Both the position numbers and the translations under genes were made by a program. The notes under the pieces are model-generated. The model searched no databases. It was given only the letters and a program-made list of their open reading frames with translations, and was not told the DNA's origin. Shown here piece after piece: positions 44,703 to 55,900 of a stretch of 64,000 bases of DNA (position 1 is the first letter of the stretch; each line of letters starts with the position of its first letter). The stretch spans positions 149,208,101-149,272,100 of the forward strand of contig CM019065.1 in assembly GCA_009667805.1 (NCBI GenBank). The letters run 5' to 3'. This stretch comes from Leptobrachium leishanense (taxonomy: Eukaryota > Chordata > Amphibia > Anura > Megophryidae).

Positions 44703-45197
44703 ACTCTAATGATACTTTATATATAGGAAACAAATGATCTACCTAACAGATGTTCGTATGTGTACCTTTAACAACACAATTCTCCATGACAATATTGCTC
44801 CCTTCCTGCACTATACTTATTCTGACCCTTCTGGACCCCCTCCTCTCAAACTTGTCCCCCTCTAACTCTACGCCCCCCCTTTTTTTTTTTTTCTTCTTCT
44901 CTCTCCTTTCTTTTTTTCTCCCCTCTTCTCCTTGCTATTACACACCCTTACGACACCAGAGGCTTGTCATATGATCTTTCATCACTATTCGGTTGGACGA
45001 CTACCAAAAATGACCCTCTGCAATCTATGAGTTAAATGTGTTTTTCCTTACGATAGGAGTGCAAATATTACAACAATTGCATAATGTCTTGTATCTACTG
45101 GATAAGCCTCACTGTTACACATCACATTTTGCTTTGTTTTGTAATGTACCTTTCCTTGCATAAAACAATAAAAACTTTTCAATTTAAAAAAAAAAAA

Positions 45198-45207
45198 GTT
45201 ATTGTTT
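45198..45207. repeat. Target-site duplication shared by LINE A and LINE B
   Basis: GTTATTGTTT; the same word is at 36935-36943 (nine bases) and 51434-51443. It is the right duplication of LINE A and the left duplication of LINE B. Confidence 0.85.
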
Positions 45208-45904
45208 GACTTCCGGGAGGCGGGCCGAGAAGATGGCCGCGTTTTAATAGCTCTCCGCCGACAGGGACCACGGGACGACAAATTCCCAGTCCCCCACTGG
45301 CTCAGCGTCGGCACCCGGGAGGCTCCAGGCTCACATCCCACCAGTGACCACACTGATCCTCCATTCGTTGCTCCCGGAGGTACACAGGCCGTATACCGGC
45401 CGTCTCCCTACCCGTGCCGAGCGGGGGCGCAATCTTCTGCGGGTTCCGCCCGGCCCCTGCACAGTCCATTGCTGGATGCTGCTGCCACAGGGAGGGGGCC
45501 ACCAGCGATCCACCATCCTGCCTCTGCTTGCCCGGAATACCGGGTGGCTTCCGCGGCGCCGGTATAGCGGGGGCGCCACCACATGCTGAGGCCTACTTGA
45601 AAGGCTTCCTGCCCCCCCGCGTGTGGACGATCGGTGCCTCTGGGTGTTCGTGCCCCAACCTCCTCAACTCGAGGGTGGAGTGACCCCCCCCTGTTTAGAC
45701 CACCGTGCCACCCATCAGCGGAGGCGGCAAAGAAAACCCCCGTGCCGCTTGACGACAAGTACACGACTGAGTAAACACCCGGGCCTGCTCAACCCATCCC
45801 CCCTCAGTGCCACCACACAACTCATGCTGGACCGGAGCCCTACACCACCTGCTTGCCTCATCCTTATGCACTGGACATACCTGCTGCCCCAATAGGATCC
45901 CCAT

Positions 45905-46090
45905 TGTTAACAAAATTCTCTGGTGGCCCAGGTGGGGCCCACTGTATATAAATCTAAAATCTTTTCTCTGCGGCCCATACAAATTTTTTATTTTCAAAGA
46001 ACGTAACAAATATTTTTTTTGGTGGTCCCTGAGAGGCCCACTATCGACGCATATTAATTTTTTTTGGTGGCCCCTACGCGGCCCACCACC
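45905..46090 (+). repeat. Degenerate ~60 bp repeat in LINE B 5' UTR
   Basis: Three imperfect units with GGTGGCCC and a partner GGCCCAC/GGCCCAT separated by AT-rich DNA. Confidence 0.6.
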
Positions 46091-46114
46091 TCAGAACAAA
46101 AAAAAAACAATTTT

Positions 46115-46460
46115 CTGGTCACCCCGCACTGTCTGCATAATATAATTTTTCTGGACACCCCGCACTGTCTGCATAATACAATTTTTCTGGACACCCCGCA
46201 CTGTCTGCATAATATAATTTTTCTGGACACCCCGCACTGTCTGCATAATATAATTTTTCTGGACACCCCGCACTGTCTGCATAATACAATTTTTCTGGAC
46301 ACTCCGCACTGTCTGTATAATACAATTTTTCTGGACACCCCGCACTGTCTGCATAACACAATTTTTCTGGACACTCCGCACTGTCTGTATATCATAATTT
46401 TTCTGGACACTCCGCACTGTCTGTATATCATAATTTTTCTAGACACTCCCATTGTCTGCA
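46115..46460 (+). repeat. 36-bp minisatellite in LINE B 5' UTR
   Basis: About nine and a half copies of a unit starting CTGGACACCCCGCACTGTCT followed by an AT-rich tail; unit starts at 46151, 46187 and 46223 are exactly 36 apart. Because 36 is divisible by three, several frames on both strands stay open; these are not genes. Confidence 0.9.
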
Positions 46461-46489
46461 TATTACAATTACCCTGCCTGCGCTTCACC

Positions 46490-47051
46490 ATGGATAAATT
46501 CATTGCATCATCCACAAAAAGTTCAAAACGCTTTACAACCAAATCCCAGGGCAAAGGTACGTCGGCACCGACACGATCCCCGACTCACTCCACATCTGAT
46601 CTGGGAAGCCCACCCTCCAGCCCACACCTGAATACCCTTCCACCGCCCACCGTCTGCGACGGGATCAGCGTAATCCTGGAGGTGCAATGGATCCCTACGA
46701 CTTTTCCCCCTTTTGTTCGATTTTACTAACTCTCCGGTGCAGGACTAGATGCAACCACGGTTCGAACCGTATGTTTACCACTCACCACCCGGACCCTTTT
46801 GGTTCATCTCGGTTACATTGTTTATGGCTCTTCTGTTTGTTTTCTGGTCAATTTTGTTTCTTCCAGATACAGAAGCCTGTTGGGTGCTTAATGTTTAAAA
46901 TGTTTCTGATTAGCCTTTTGAATCATAGGCAGAAGGTAACACTGCTCGCTGATGTATATGGGGCTGTGGAGCAGATGCTGGGACGGTTCCCGGCCCCACT
47001 TAACAAATTGTTCTCGACGGTAAAGCTTAGAACCCGCTTTTGGTATCCCCC
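46490..47051 (+). pseudogene. LINE B ORF1 stub
   Basis: ATG at 46490 (MDKFIASSTKSSKRF) followed by a Ser/Thr/Pro-rich basic stretch as at the N-terminus of L1-type ORF1p. The frame ends at 46729 and no coiled coil or RRM follows before ORF2 starts near 47052. Most of ORF1 is therefore deleted. The rest of the interval (46730-47051) has no recognisable domain. Confidence 0.55.
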
Positions 47052-50000
47052 ATGACCCACGATACTATGTCTGAAAGTACCCTTCCTATAGAACCACAGA
47101 TTTTTACACGCAAATCGTTGAAACTGGTATCCTGGAATGTGGAAGGCCTCAATTCGCCTATCAAAAGGAAAAAAGTACTACAATATTTGAAAAAGTTAGA
47201 TCCTGACATAATTTTCCTTCAGGAAACGCACTGGACTTCCCCAAACCAGTCACTACGCGCCCCCTGGATAGGCTTCCAGACATCATCCGTTCACACGCAG
47301 AAATTGCGTGGTACTACTATCCTTCTCCACAAACGTCTCCCATACTCTGACTTGACTGAGATTAATGACCCAGAAGGCAGATATACCTTTCTCACCCTGA
47401 CAGTGGGACAGGAACCCCTACAACTACTTAACATCTATGCTCCCAATAGCCCTAATTTCACTTTCTTTAAATCACTGTTACCATTACTCCATTTACACGA
47501 CTCTTCCCGTAGGGTTGTGGGGGGTGATTTCAACGAGGTCCCAGACCCTATCTTAGACCGAGCACCCAGTCGTACGATGGCTAGAGGACGTGCTCAACAC
47601 ACAGGCCCGACCTTCCTCAGGTCCCATTTTGACCTGGATGACGTATGGCGCTCCCACCACCCTACGGGCATGGATTTCACATTTTATTCTGACCCGCACA
47701 AATCCTTTTCTCGCCTAGACCTTTCTCTGGTTTCAAGCTTGCTTTCCAACCGTGCCCTACGGACAGACATTGGCCCAATAACTCTCACGGACCACGCACA
47801 TATCACACTAGAAATAACATTGGAAACCCCGTTGCCCTATTCTAGGAACTGGCACTTTCCTTCGCATCTCATGACCTCCGGTCTCTTCACCTCTCACGTT
47901 GAACTGGCATGGAATAATTACACGGACGATAACATTGAGCATGTCGACGATGTCAACCTTTTTTGGTCTGCTTCGAAGCCAGTGCTTCGGGGTCAAATAA
48001 TGGAATATGCCGCCCGCACAAAAAAAGAGACTTCTAGACACCTCTCTGATGCCCACTCAGAGCTCCTTAGCAGCTATAGAGCTTATCTCTTAGACCCAAC
48101 CTCCACGGCCCTTCAAAAATACAAAAATGACAAGATGCGATACGACTCCTTAGCCACAGAACAAGCACACCGTACATGCCAACGTCGAAAACAGGCTCTG
48201 TTTCGCTTTGGCAACAAACAAGGTCGACTTCTTGCTAATTTGGTACGCTCCCAGACCCAGACTAGACCCTTAATTTCAAAACTCAAGACCTCGGACGGAA
48301 CCATTCTTACCAAACCTAATGACATAGTGGATCACTTTCGCACCTACTTTGCGGACTTCTATAAAGCAGGCCCCGATGACTGTGCCGCCCAACTAAATCT
48401 TTTTCATACAGCCCAAGTGCCTAAACTCTCCCCGGGAGAACGCAACGCACTCTCAGTACCCATCACACACGCCGAAATCAAAGCGACAATAACCTCACTT
48501 AAAAACAGAAAAACACCGGGCCCAGATGGCTTTGGGGCGGAATATTACAAACTCCTTTCTGGCCTGGTGATTCCCCACTTAGTTACACTGTATAACAATA
48601 TCCTGGGGGGTGGGACCCCGCCCCCAACCTTTAATGAGGCACGGGTGGTGGTTCTCCCCAAACCGGGAAAAGACCCAACATTGGTTACTTGCTATCGTCC
48701 CATTGCACTACTAAATACTGACCTCAAAATACTGTCCTCCATCATGGCCCGCCGTCTTCAAAAACCCCTTGCACGCCTCATAGGTCCTCAACATATACCG
48801 GCTGGGTGGAGTAGAGGTAATGTCACCGCTCTGCATGGAGAGAGCCTGTGGAGTCATGGGTTCGATCCCAGCGAGCAACCTCTCCAGTAAGTGTCCTTGG
48901 CAAGACACCTAACGGTACATACTCGCCAACCAGGACATACTTGAAAACGAGAGAAATCTCAATGTATCCTTCCTGGTAAAATCCTTTCGCAAACAGAGTT
49001 CCTTAACGGCCGCCATTCCACCACTAATATACGCAAAGCCATAGCGGCAATATGGTCATCTTCCCTCAAACCTCTTACTTAGCTGTGACGCAGATAAGGC
49101 GTTCGATAGGATCTCATGGGATTATTTAGTCAGATTTATTAAGTTTCATCATTTTGGTAAGACATTCTTAACACTTTTCCGTGCACTCTATCTTACACCT
49201 TCCACTATGATCACAGCAAATGGACTCAACTCCGCCCCCTTTAACCTAGAACGAGGAACTAGGCAAGGATGTCCTCTGTCCCCGTTATAATTTAACCTGG
49301 CCCTAGAACCTCTAATACGTATCATAGAGATGTCCCAAACAATATCAGGAATTCATTTGTCCCCCACAGTAGTATTAAAAGTTGTAGCCTTTGCAGACGA
49401 CTTGTTAATATTCCTTTCAGACCCCGCCTCCGCGATCCCTCCCCTATTGAAGTTGTTTGACTCCTTCCACGTAGCCTCCGGCTTCCAAATCAACTACGCC
49501 AAGACAGCAGCTTTACCTCTAGGCCCCAAACCACAGGGTTCATGGCTCCAGGGCTTTCCCTTCTCCTGGGCACCCTCGCCGTATATTAAATACCTGGGTA
49601 CTATTTTACCGGTTGACCTCTCCCGCTTATACAAACTCAACATAGACCCTCACTTAGCCCAAACAAAATCACTTTTGGAGGCCTGGAGCTCACTTCCACT
49701 TTCTTACTTGGGGCGGGCCTCACTTATTAAAATGACCTTATTTCCCAAATTACTGTACACTATACAAGCATTGCCTCTCCTACTGAAACCTATTGATCTT
49801 CAGTTATTCAACAGGCTGTATGCGTCCTTTATTTGGCAAGATAAGCGGGCATGTATACCACTCCTTAGCCTTCAGCAACCGATAGCGAGGGGAGGGATCA
49901 ACTTCCCCAATTTACTAGATTATAACCTAGCAGCACTATATCGTTACGTATCGGACTGGCTGAATGATACTTCACGCTTCACAGCCTTACATGTGGAACA

Positions 50001-51200
50001 AGCGCTACTCCCTGCCTCCTCTTTACTAGCATTTCTTCACCAACACTCTCCAGCCATCCCCCCTCCCCTACGCGATAACCCTTTGCTCTCCACAACGAAA
50101 TTAGCTTGGGTCAGAATTCGTAAACGCCTCCAATTGTCCTGGCAAACATCCCTTTGGTCCCCTATCTTGCACAACCCTCACTTTCAAAATGCCTCCCCTG
50201 CTCCTATCTTTCGAACCCTGGCCCAGCGAGGTTTTAGACTTCTACACCATTACCTAGACGGAGCATCAGGTCTGCCTTACTCTTACACAGCCTTGACAGA
50301 ACGCATTGCCCCGTTAACTATACACCCTGTTTATTACTTACAACTTAGACAGTTCCTTCTCGCACAACTGCACAGAAGTCTCCTCCCTCGACTTCAACCA
50401 TTTACACACTTCTACAACATTCACTCCCCACCTCGAAATCCTGGAAGGCTATCTCTCGATGGGCCACTACTTTTCCAAACCTTACCCCCCACGACCTGGT
50501 GTCGACTACTCTGGTATCTAGACGCACTCTCCCATCTGCCAACTATTGGGACATGTTTTATAGGATACTCCACCGAGCCTACATGGCGCCAGACAGAATG
50601 GCCCGTTCGGGACTATAACCTAATGCTAACTGTTTAAAATGCAATTTTTCCCCAGCCGACCTTCATCATTGTCTATGGTCGTGCCCCTTTATTCAATTGT
50701 TTTGGGACACCGTACGCCGATTCAGCTCTCTGGTTCTCCGAATCGAGATTCCTTTCACTCCTAACTGGGCTATTTTTAACTTGCCAACTAGACAGACCCC
50801 TCAACCCCTCTCTAGATGTGACCGGTTTTGGTTAGGTCTCTTAGCAGCGACGGGCAAAAAGGCCATATTATCTCAATGGATATCTGGTACCCCTCCCTCA
50901 TTCCGCATGATGTACGACAGAATTTATTCCATATTCTTGGCTGACTGGTCTGAGGCCTCACTACACCAGACTGAGAAAACTCAACAATTCTTTACTCATT
51001 GGTCCCCTTTTATTCGTGCCTTACCACCTGAGGTCAAAACTTCCCTACGAAACACGTTCTGCAATGCCCCATGGTATTCCCTACAAATGCTGCGGAGCAC
51101 CCCACTGATCCCCTCAGATACCTCTGACCACTTGTTAGTTAACTTTCTTGCCTCCACTTCCCGGGATACCCTAACCCAGCCGTCCACCTCTGAGCTTTAA
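47052..51200 (+). pseudogene. LINE B ORF2 (endonuclease and reverse transcriptase), split by a SINE
   Basis: ATG at 47052. The endonuclease is complete: LKLVSWNVEGLN, FLQETHW, IYAPNSP, GGDFNE, SRLDL and LTDHAHI (about residues 20-255). RT begins with RKTPGPDGFGAEYYK and LPKPGKD, then a SINE (48799-48982) cuts the frame. After it the frame has a TAG at about 49080 and, at GCPLSPL, a TAA at about 49288 in place of a sense codon. FADDLLIF (about 49389) keeps the catalytic Asp pair. The C-terminal domain runs on (49330-50637), shifts, and ends with a Cys/His-rich HHCLWSC segment (around 50665) and a stop at 51200. Confidence 0.87.
48799..48982 (+). mobile_element. tRNA-derived SINE with V-SINE-like body
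   Basis: The head has a tRNA-like layout with a good B box GGTTCGATCCC (48859-48869) and a plausible A box near 48807-48820. The body contains GTGTCCTTGGCAAGACAC, which resembles the conserved core of V-SINE/HE1-type vertebrate SINEs, and the tail CTTCCTGGTAAAAT resembles an L2 3' end. It interrupts LINE B ORF2 in the same orientation. Not a functional tRNA gene: the acceptor stem is not closed. Confidence 0.75.
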
Positions 51201-51382
51201 ATGCTGACATCGCCATGACACTTCGGTGCTGGTTTGGGATGTAATACTTTAATTAAAACCAGAAGTTGTGATTTTGCATTGTTACAGATTGTACATGATA
51301 TGAAAAGGAAAAAAACTGTTACCCCTTTTTCTGTAATTTCATCTTGATCTGAGACGAATAAAAATATGTTTTAAAAAAAAAA

Positions 51383-51433
51383 TATTCCTGTTTTAATCCA
51401 ATATCTAATAAACCGTTTATTATAAAAAAAAAG
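51383..51433 (+). other. Probable 3' transduction of LINE B
   Basis: About 40 bp between two A runs (TATTCCTGTTTTAATCCAAT and on) match the Harbinger-like family at about 4670-4712 closely. The second A run is followed directly by the target duplication, so this segment was part of the inserted copy. Confidence 0.7.
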
Positions 51434-51600
51434 GTTATTGTTTATTTTTATTTATGAATTTTTTTGTTTAATTGAAACATGGTCATGAATCAAGGCCAAG
51501 CTTTTCAATGATACCAAACATGACCCTCTAGCTGTCACCGATCAGGAGATACAGGGGTCCAAAGATGTCAGCCACCACCGGGACAAGTCTGCAATCTGAT
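51434..51600 (+). mobile_element. Right part of the old TTAA hairpin-element relative
   Basis: GATACCAAACATGACC, then TAGCTGTCACCGATCAGGAGATA follow the order of the centre of the elements at 4785 and 58456 (atcgggagatag region). With 36803-36943 this restores one old copy into which both LINEs inserted. The remaining hairpins are lost. Confidence 0.55.
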
Positions 51601-52300
51601 ATTTTACATGTACTCTACTTTGCTTTTCTCTTGTATGCTTAGTTAAGAAAATATTTTACTCCATATGTGTCACTGGGTTCACCATTCTGTGATATTGTAC
51701 ATTGTAAACTGCTCCCCCACCCTATCTTTACATCACATGCTCTTCATTGTGTGACTTTGGCCATATAATGGAGTGAATGAGTCAATCACAACCCAAATCA
51801 TTGTATTTTGTGGGATGTATTCAAAGGACATCGCCAGGGGCTAGATTAGAAGTCTTTTAAGCTCCCCGACTAATTTCATTCAGCAGCCAGCACTTACCTT
51901 GGGTAGCCTAGAGAACAAGATACCTCCTGCCGCCATATCTAAACATTCCCTCCTCCAGCTCATTAACTGTTAAATTCTGCAGATTATTTAAACCACAACA
52001 GTAAAGTAAAACCTTTGCACAGATTTTGGTAAATGTTGCATCATGGGAAAAATTCACAAAATGGAAAGAGTAGAATAAAATCTAAGTTTATTTGCTATTT
52101 TTACATGTAATTACTTCAAACATCTGTTCGATAATATGTGTTTTATTTGTAATGCACAAGTAATCTAGTTACAGTTTATGTAAGTGATAGTGTCTTTTTA
52201 ATGAGGTAAAAAGATCCCTAGAATGAAAGCTAATGACTAGAAGGAATCATTGACGCTACAGCACTAGTGGGAAAATGTTTTGTTCACTGAGGACACTAAT
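51601..52300. other. Intervening DNA, no feature seen
   Basis: No coding frame or repeat ends recognised. Confidence 0.45.
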
Positions 52301-52760
52301 GGTTATTCAGAGAGCACCAAAATGTCACAGACAGTGTTCACCGCAAAACCGCCGAATCAAATCATAAAAACTACCACAAAACCACCAACCAAATTGAAAA
52401 ACTGCCAAATGCATCCGAAGCATTGCCGAACAGACTGTCACCCCATTCCGAAAAAAGCCGACGACCCGCCAAGCAGACCGCCAACCTGCTGCGAGAAAAA
52501 GCCACCAAGCCGCCAAACGGGTAAAAAAAAACCCAAAACACTGCAACTTTTTAAACGGGGTTTTAAATAAACTACTACATAAAAATGCCTGGAAATAATC
52601 TATAAGGTCCTATGAAAAATAATAAAAAGATCTATTACAGAAAAAAATGCCATTTTAAGAAAAAATCTGGGAGAAAAAAAAGCCCAAAAAGTACAAAAAT
52701 AAATAAAGAGACTTTTTGCTGCAAATGAAAAGAATAAACGGTTGAATAAATATTTAAGGA
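52301..52760 (+). mobile_element. Harbinger-like fragment
   Basis: Starts GGTTATTCAGAGAGCACCAA, the inverse of the end of 8180-8706, and contains the shared GACTTTTTGCTGCAAATGAA and AATAAACGGTT words near 52710-52745. The right terminus is missing. The Lys/Pro-rich frame in it has no known motif. Confidence 0.5.
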
Positions 52761-53276
52761 AAACTCCGATTTTTTTTTTAATCATAATATTAATATAAAT
52801 GTATTTTCTCGAATTTCTTGCAAGTGTAAGCTAACATTTCTGTGCTAGATCAGGTCTGTGCACATTGTTGTAGATATCAGAAATTTTTAACTTAATTAGC
52901 AATATATATCGTTATTTGATGATACAAAACTACATAATTGTATCTCCTTTTGCTCCAATTCGTGTTTCTGTGAAAACAAAAACTGTGCAGGATCAAAGCT
53001 GTTTTTTTATCAAAGTGAAAACAAGCCAAGGTCAAATAATTAGTTAGCAGGCAGTAAGAAAAGAGCTCTCCTTACAGAGAATGGATTCCGCTAGTTTTGG
53101 GAAAGCGCATAAAAAGAACTCCTGTACAGGTTTGATTTTGATGAACACATATTCAATGAATATCACTTCATCTTTTGAGGAGACAAATGATAACTAGGGT
53201 GAAACATCTAGTGATGGTGCTTCATCCACATAGAATTGTTGCAGTTCTAATAATGTTTTATTTCACTGTTCTTTTT
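52761..53276. other. Intervening DNA, no feature seen
   Basis: AT-rich; nothing recognised. Confidence 0.45.
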
Positions 53277-53345
53277 TTTTATTATTATTATCGTTTATTT
53301 ATATAGCGCCACAAATACCGCAGTGCTTTACAAGATCGGTTTTCA
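53277..53345 (-). repeat. LINE 3' tail-like fragment
   Basis: (ATT)n followed by TATTTATATAGCGCCAC and CAGTGCTTTACAA, similar to the L2-like tail at 62010-62080. It is interrupted by the hAT-like element that follows. Confidence 0.6.
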
Positions 53346-53409
53346 CAAGGGGTCAGGGCCGGACTGGGGATAAAAACCAGCCCTGGAAATAATTTCATAC
53401 CAGCCCCAG

Positions 53410-53540
53410 TAAGGCCGGGGGTACACTAGGCGTTTTCTTTAACGCACTAGCGTGCGTTAAAGAAAATGCTAACGAGCCAGCGTCCACTCGACGCCCGCCT
53501 GCCCCCCCCTCAGGGCTGCAAAGCGCGATCCTCCTAAGTG
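53410..53540. repeat. MITE fragment related to 34338-34669
   Basis: Starts AAGGCCGGGGGTACACTAGGCG, has a palindrome around TTTCTTTAACGCACTAGCG and shares GCAAAGCGCGATCCTCC with 34516-34532. Confidence 0.55.
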
Positions 53541-53699
53541 GTGGATGTAGTGCCATCCAGCAGATGCCACAATTCAGCAGTCATAAAGCATATTCATAGC
53601 ACAGGACCACAGTCCAATAAATTAGCCCTTCTGGCCAATTGCCAGACACAAGTATACAATATATATATCAAATGACCCATATATTGAAGGTGTATAGCC

Positions 53700-54035
53700 A
53701 TTTACCAAATTTGGTATGAGCGTACCACAGAGCTCCAAAGCAATAAAACCCACAGTAATGTGCGGTGTGTATGAGCGTATCAGAGCTGCACAGCGATAAA
53801 ACCCACAGTAATGTGCGCTGAGTATGAGCCTATCACAGAATCCACAGCAATAAAACTCACAGTAATGTGCAGTGTGTATGAGCGTATCATAGAGCTCCAC
53901 AGCAATAAAACTCAGTAATGTGCGCTGTGTATGAGCATAGCAGAGCTCCACAGCAATAAAACCCGCAGTAATGTGCAGTGTGTATGAGTGTATCACAGAG
54001 CTCCACAGCAATAAAACCAACAGTAATGTGTCGTA
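53700..54035. repeat. ~60 bp tandem repeat
   Basis: Five or so units with GTATGAGCGTATCACAGAGC, CCACAGCAATAAAACCCACA and AGTAATGTGCGCTGTG. The minus-strand frame across it is a by-product. Confidence 0.85.
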
Positions 54036-54039
54036 TTTT

Positions 54040-54780
54040 ATACCCCCCATACACTCATTTAATTTCATTTCCCCCACACTCATTTCATCTCCCCTCACGC
54101 TCATTTAATCTCCCACCCACTCTCATTTAATTTCATCCCCCCCACACTCAATTCATCTCCCCCACACTCAATTCATCTCCCCCACTCATTTAATTTCATC
54201 CCCCACACTCATTTAATTTCATTCCCCCACACTCATTTCATCTCCCCCCACTCAATTCATCTCCCCCACTCAATTCATCTCCCCCCACTCAATTCATCTC
54301 CCCCACTCATTTAATTTCATTCCCCCACACTCATTTGATCTCCCCCACTCTCATTTAATCTCCCACCCACACTCATTTCATCTCCCCCATTCTCATTTAA
54401 TTTCACCCCGACACTCATTTCATCTCCCCCACTCATTTAATTTCATCCCCCACACTCATTTAATTTCATTCCCCCACACTCATTTCATCTCCCCCACTCA
54501 ATTCATCTCCCCCCACTCAATTCATCTCCCCCCACTCAATTCATCTCCCCCACTCATTTAATTTCATTCCCCCACACTCATTTGATCTCCCCCACTCTCA
54601 TTTAATCTCCCACCCACACTCATTTCATCTCCCCCATTCTCATTTAATTTCACCCCGACACTCATTTCATCTCCCCCCACTCTCTTAGTTTCACCCCCAC
54701 TCTCATTTAATCTCCCAACCACACTCACTTCATCTCCCCCCACACTCACTTCATCTCCCCCCACACTCACTTCATACACC
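54040..54780. repeat. Pyrimidine-rich minisatellite
   Basis: Many short units based on CACTCATTTCATCTCCCCC and CACTCATTTAATTTCATCCC. The order of units from about 54295 to 54425 repeats at about 54535-54670, showing a higher-order duplication. Confidence 0.9.
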
Positions 54781-55832
54781 CCCCCCCTCCCCTTAGAAAC
54801 TGGGGATGGGTCCTGCTGTGGAGATCATGCAGCTGCTGGAGGCAGCGCTAGGAGGAAGTGACGTCATATGATCACTTCCTCACAGCGCTGCAGTGCATGT
54901 GGCTTCAGCAGCAGACCTGAGAGTAAGCAAGGTCTGTGACTGTGCCCCATCAAGTCCCCCATAGTCTGTGGCCCCCGCCCCTACCAGAGACCCCACAGCT
55001 GCCGGGTGTGTGTTGCCATGATGAGCGAGGCTCCGCCCACCAGCGGAGACTCGTCTCTATGGCAACCCAGCGCTTCCCTCTTTCAGCTCGCTCCGGCACT
55101 TATGGAAGCTGCGCGCGCTGGACAGAGAAAGCTTCCGGAGCTGAGGCCTTTTGATCTTAGAAACCGCGGGTCCCAGTGAGCGGCAGGGGGTGGGGGGCTT
55201 TTTTAGTGTAGAGGGTGGCTTTTTTTGCCGCCCCATTAAAAATGCCGCCCTAGGCCTTATCGGCCTAGGCCAAAATACAGCTCTGGACTCACCTGGCGGG
55301 TAAGTATAGGAGCCTTCAACGGGCTGGCCTCCTCCAGTAGCTGCGGCCACTAGCGAGTGAGACACGCGGCGCGGAGACGTTCTGCGTCTGCGTGCATCAC
55401 GTGCTGGCTGAAGGGGCGGCACCAGTTCAGCGTGCGTGCCGTTCCCAGCCTCTAGTATCTGGGAAGGCACGGACGCTGCAGTGGCTGTCAGCCCAGCCCC
55501 TCACTCTGCAAGCCACTTGTCCCATCTCCGGAGTCCAGCCCATCACTCTGCAAACCAGCCTGCCCCGCCTCCGGCCCCTCACTCTGCTAGTCGGCCCGGC
55601 CCCTACACGCACAGAGGGTGGCAGGAGACCAATCAGCTCCGGATTCGGCCTCAAGAGAGTCCGATACCGGAGCTGACCATTAGGAAGTCTGGCAGTGGCC
55701 TTGCATTTTAAACCCAGGCCAACCCGCGGCCACAACAAATAAATAAAAGCGGCCCAAAGTGAAAGCAGCCTACCGGGATACATCCCGGCATCCCGGTAGG
55801 CCAGTCCGGCACTGCAAGGGGTTGATACCACA

Positions 55833-55900
55833 CATAGAAACATAGAAAATGTCGGCAGATAAGAACCTTTCGGCACATCTAGTCTGCCCACATGGATAAT
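55833..55900. repeat. Dispersed repeat fragment
   Basis: ACATAGAAACATAGAAAATG, GGCAGATAAGAACC and ATCTAGTCTGCCCA form a motif I recognise as recurrent in amphibian genomic DNA; I cannot name the family with confidence. Confidence 0.45.

Larger units (their letters stand above)
36944..45197 (+). mobile_element. L1/Tx1-like LINE A, near full length
   Basis: 5' end at GGGCGTGGCCTGACCAG, ORF1, a long inter-ORF spacer, ORF2 with endonuclease and RT, AATAAA (45167-45172) and a poly(A) tail (45186-45197). Flanked by GTTATTGTT (36935-36943) and GTTATTGTTT (45198-45207). Both ORFs carry frameshifts and ORF2 is split by a TA-flanked element. 8.25 kb including that insert. Confidence 0.88.
45208..51433 (+). 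mobile_element. L1/Tx1-like LINE B
   Basis: Second LINE, directly downstream and in the same orientation. GC-rich 5' UTR (GACTTCCGGGAGGCGGGCC), two tandem repeats, an ORF1 stub, a broken ORF2, AATAAA (51357-51362), a first poly(A) (51373-51382), about 40 bp of foreign sequence and a second poly(A) (51424-51432). The two LINEs are clearly different families: their ORF2 proteins share only the general motifs. Confidence 0.86.
53354..55814. mobile_element. Long non-autonomous hAT-like element, minisatellite-rich
   Basis: CAGGGCCGGACTGG at the left and CCAGTCCGGCACTG at the right are inverted ends, flanked by a perfect 8-bp duplication CAAGGGGT (53346-53353 and 55815-55822). 2461 bp, no transposase. 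Contains part of the TTAA MITE family (53410-53540), two tandem arrays (53700-54035 and 54040-54780) and a GC-rich right half whose short frames have no known motif. Confidence 0.85.

Noticed and set aside
46064..46729. Repetitive frames of 108-221 codons on both strands
   Set aside because: Artefact of the 36 bp minisatellite in the LINE B 5' UTR; only the last part (from 46490) looks like ORF1 sequence.
48799..48875. Functional tRNA gene
   Set aside because: Only a B box and loose A box are present, the acceptor arms do not pair, and the segment continues into a SINE body inside a LINE.
53622..54104. 160-codon minus-strand frame with repeated hydrophobic words
   Set aside because: Created by the ~60 bp tandem repeat inside the hAT-like element.
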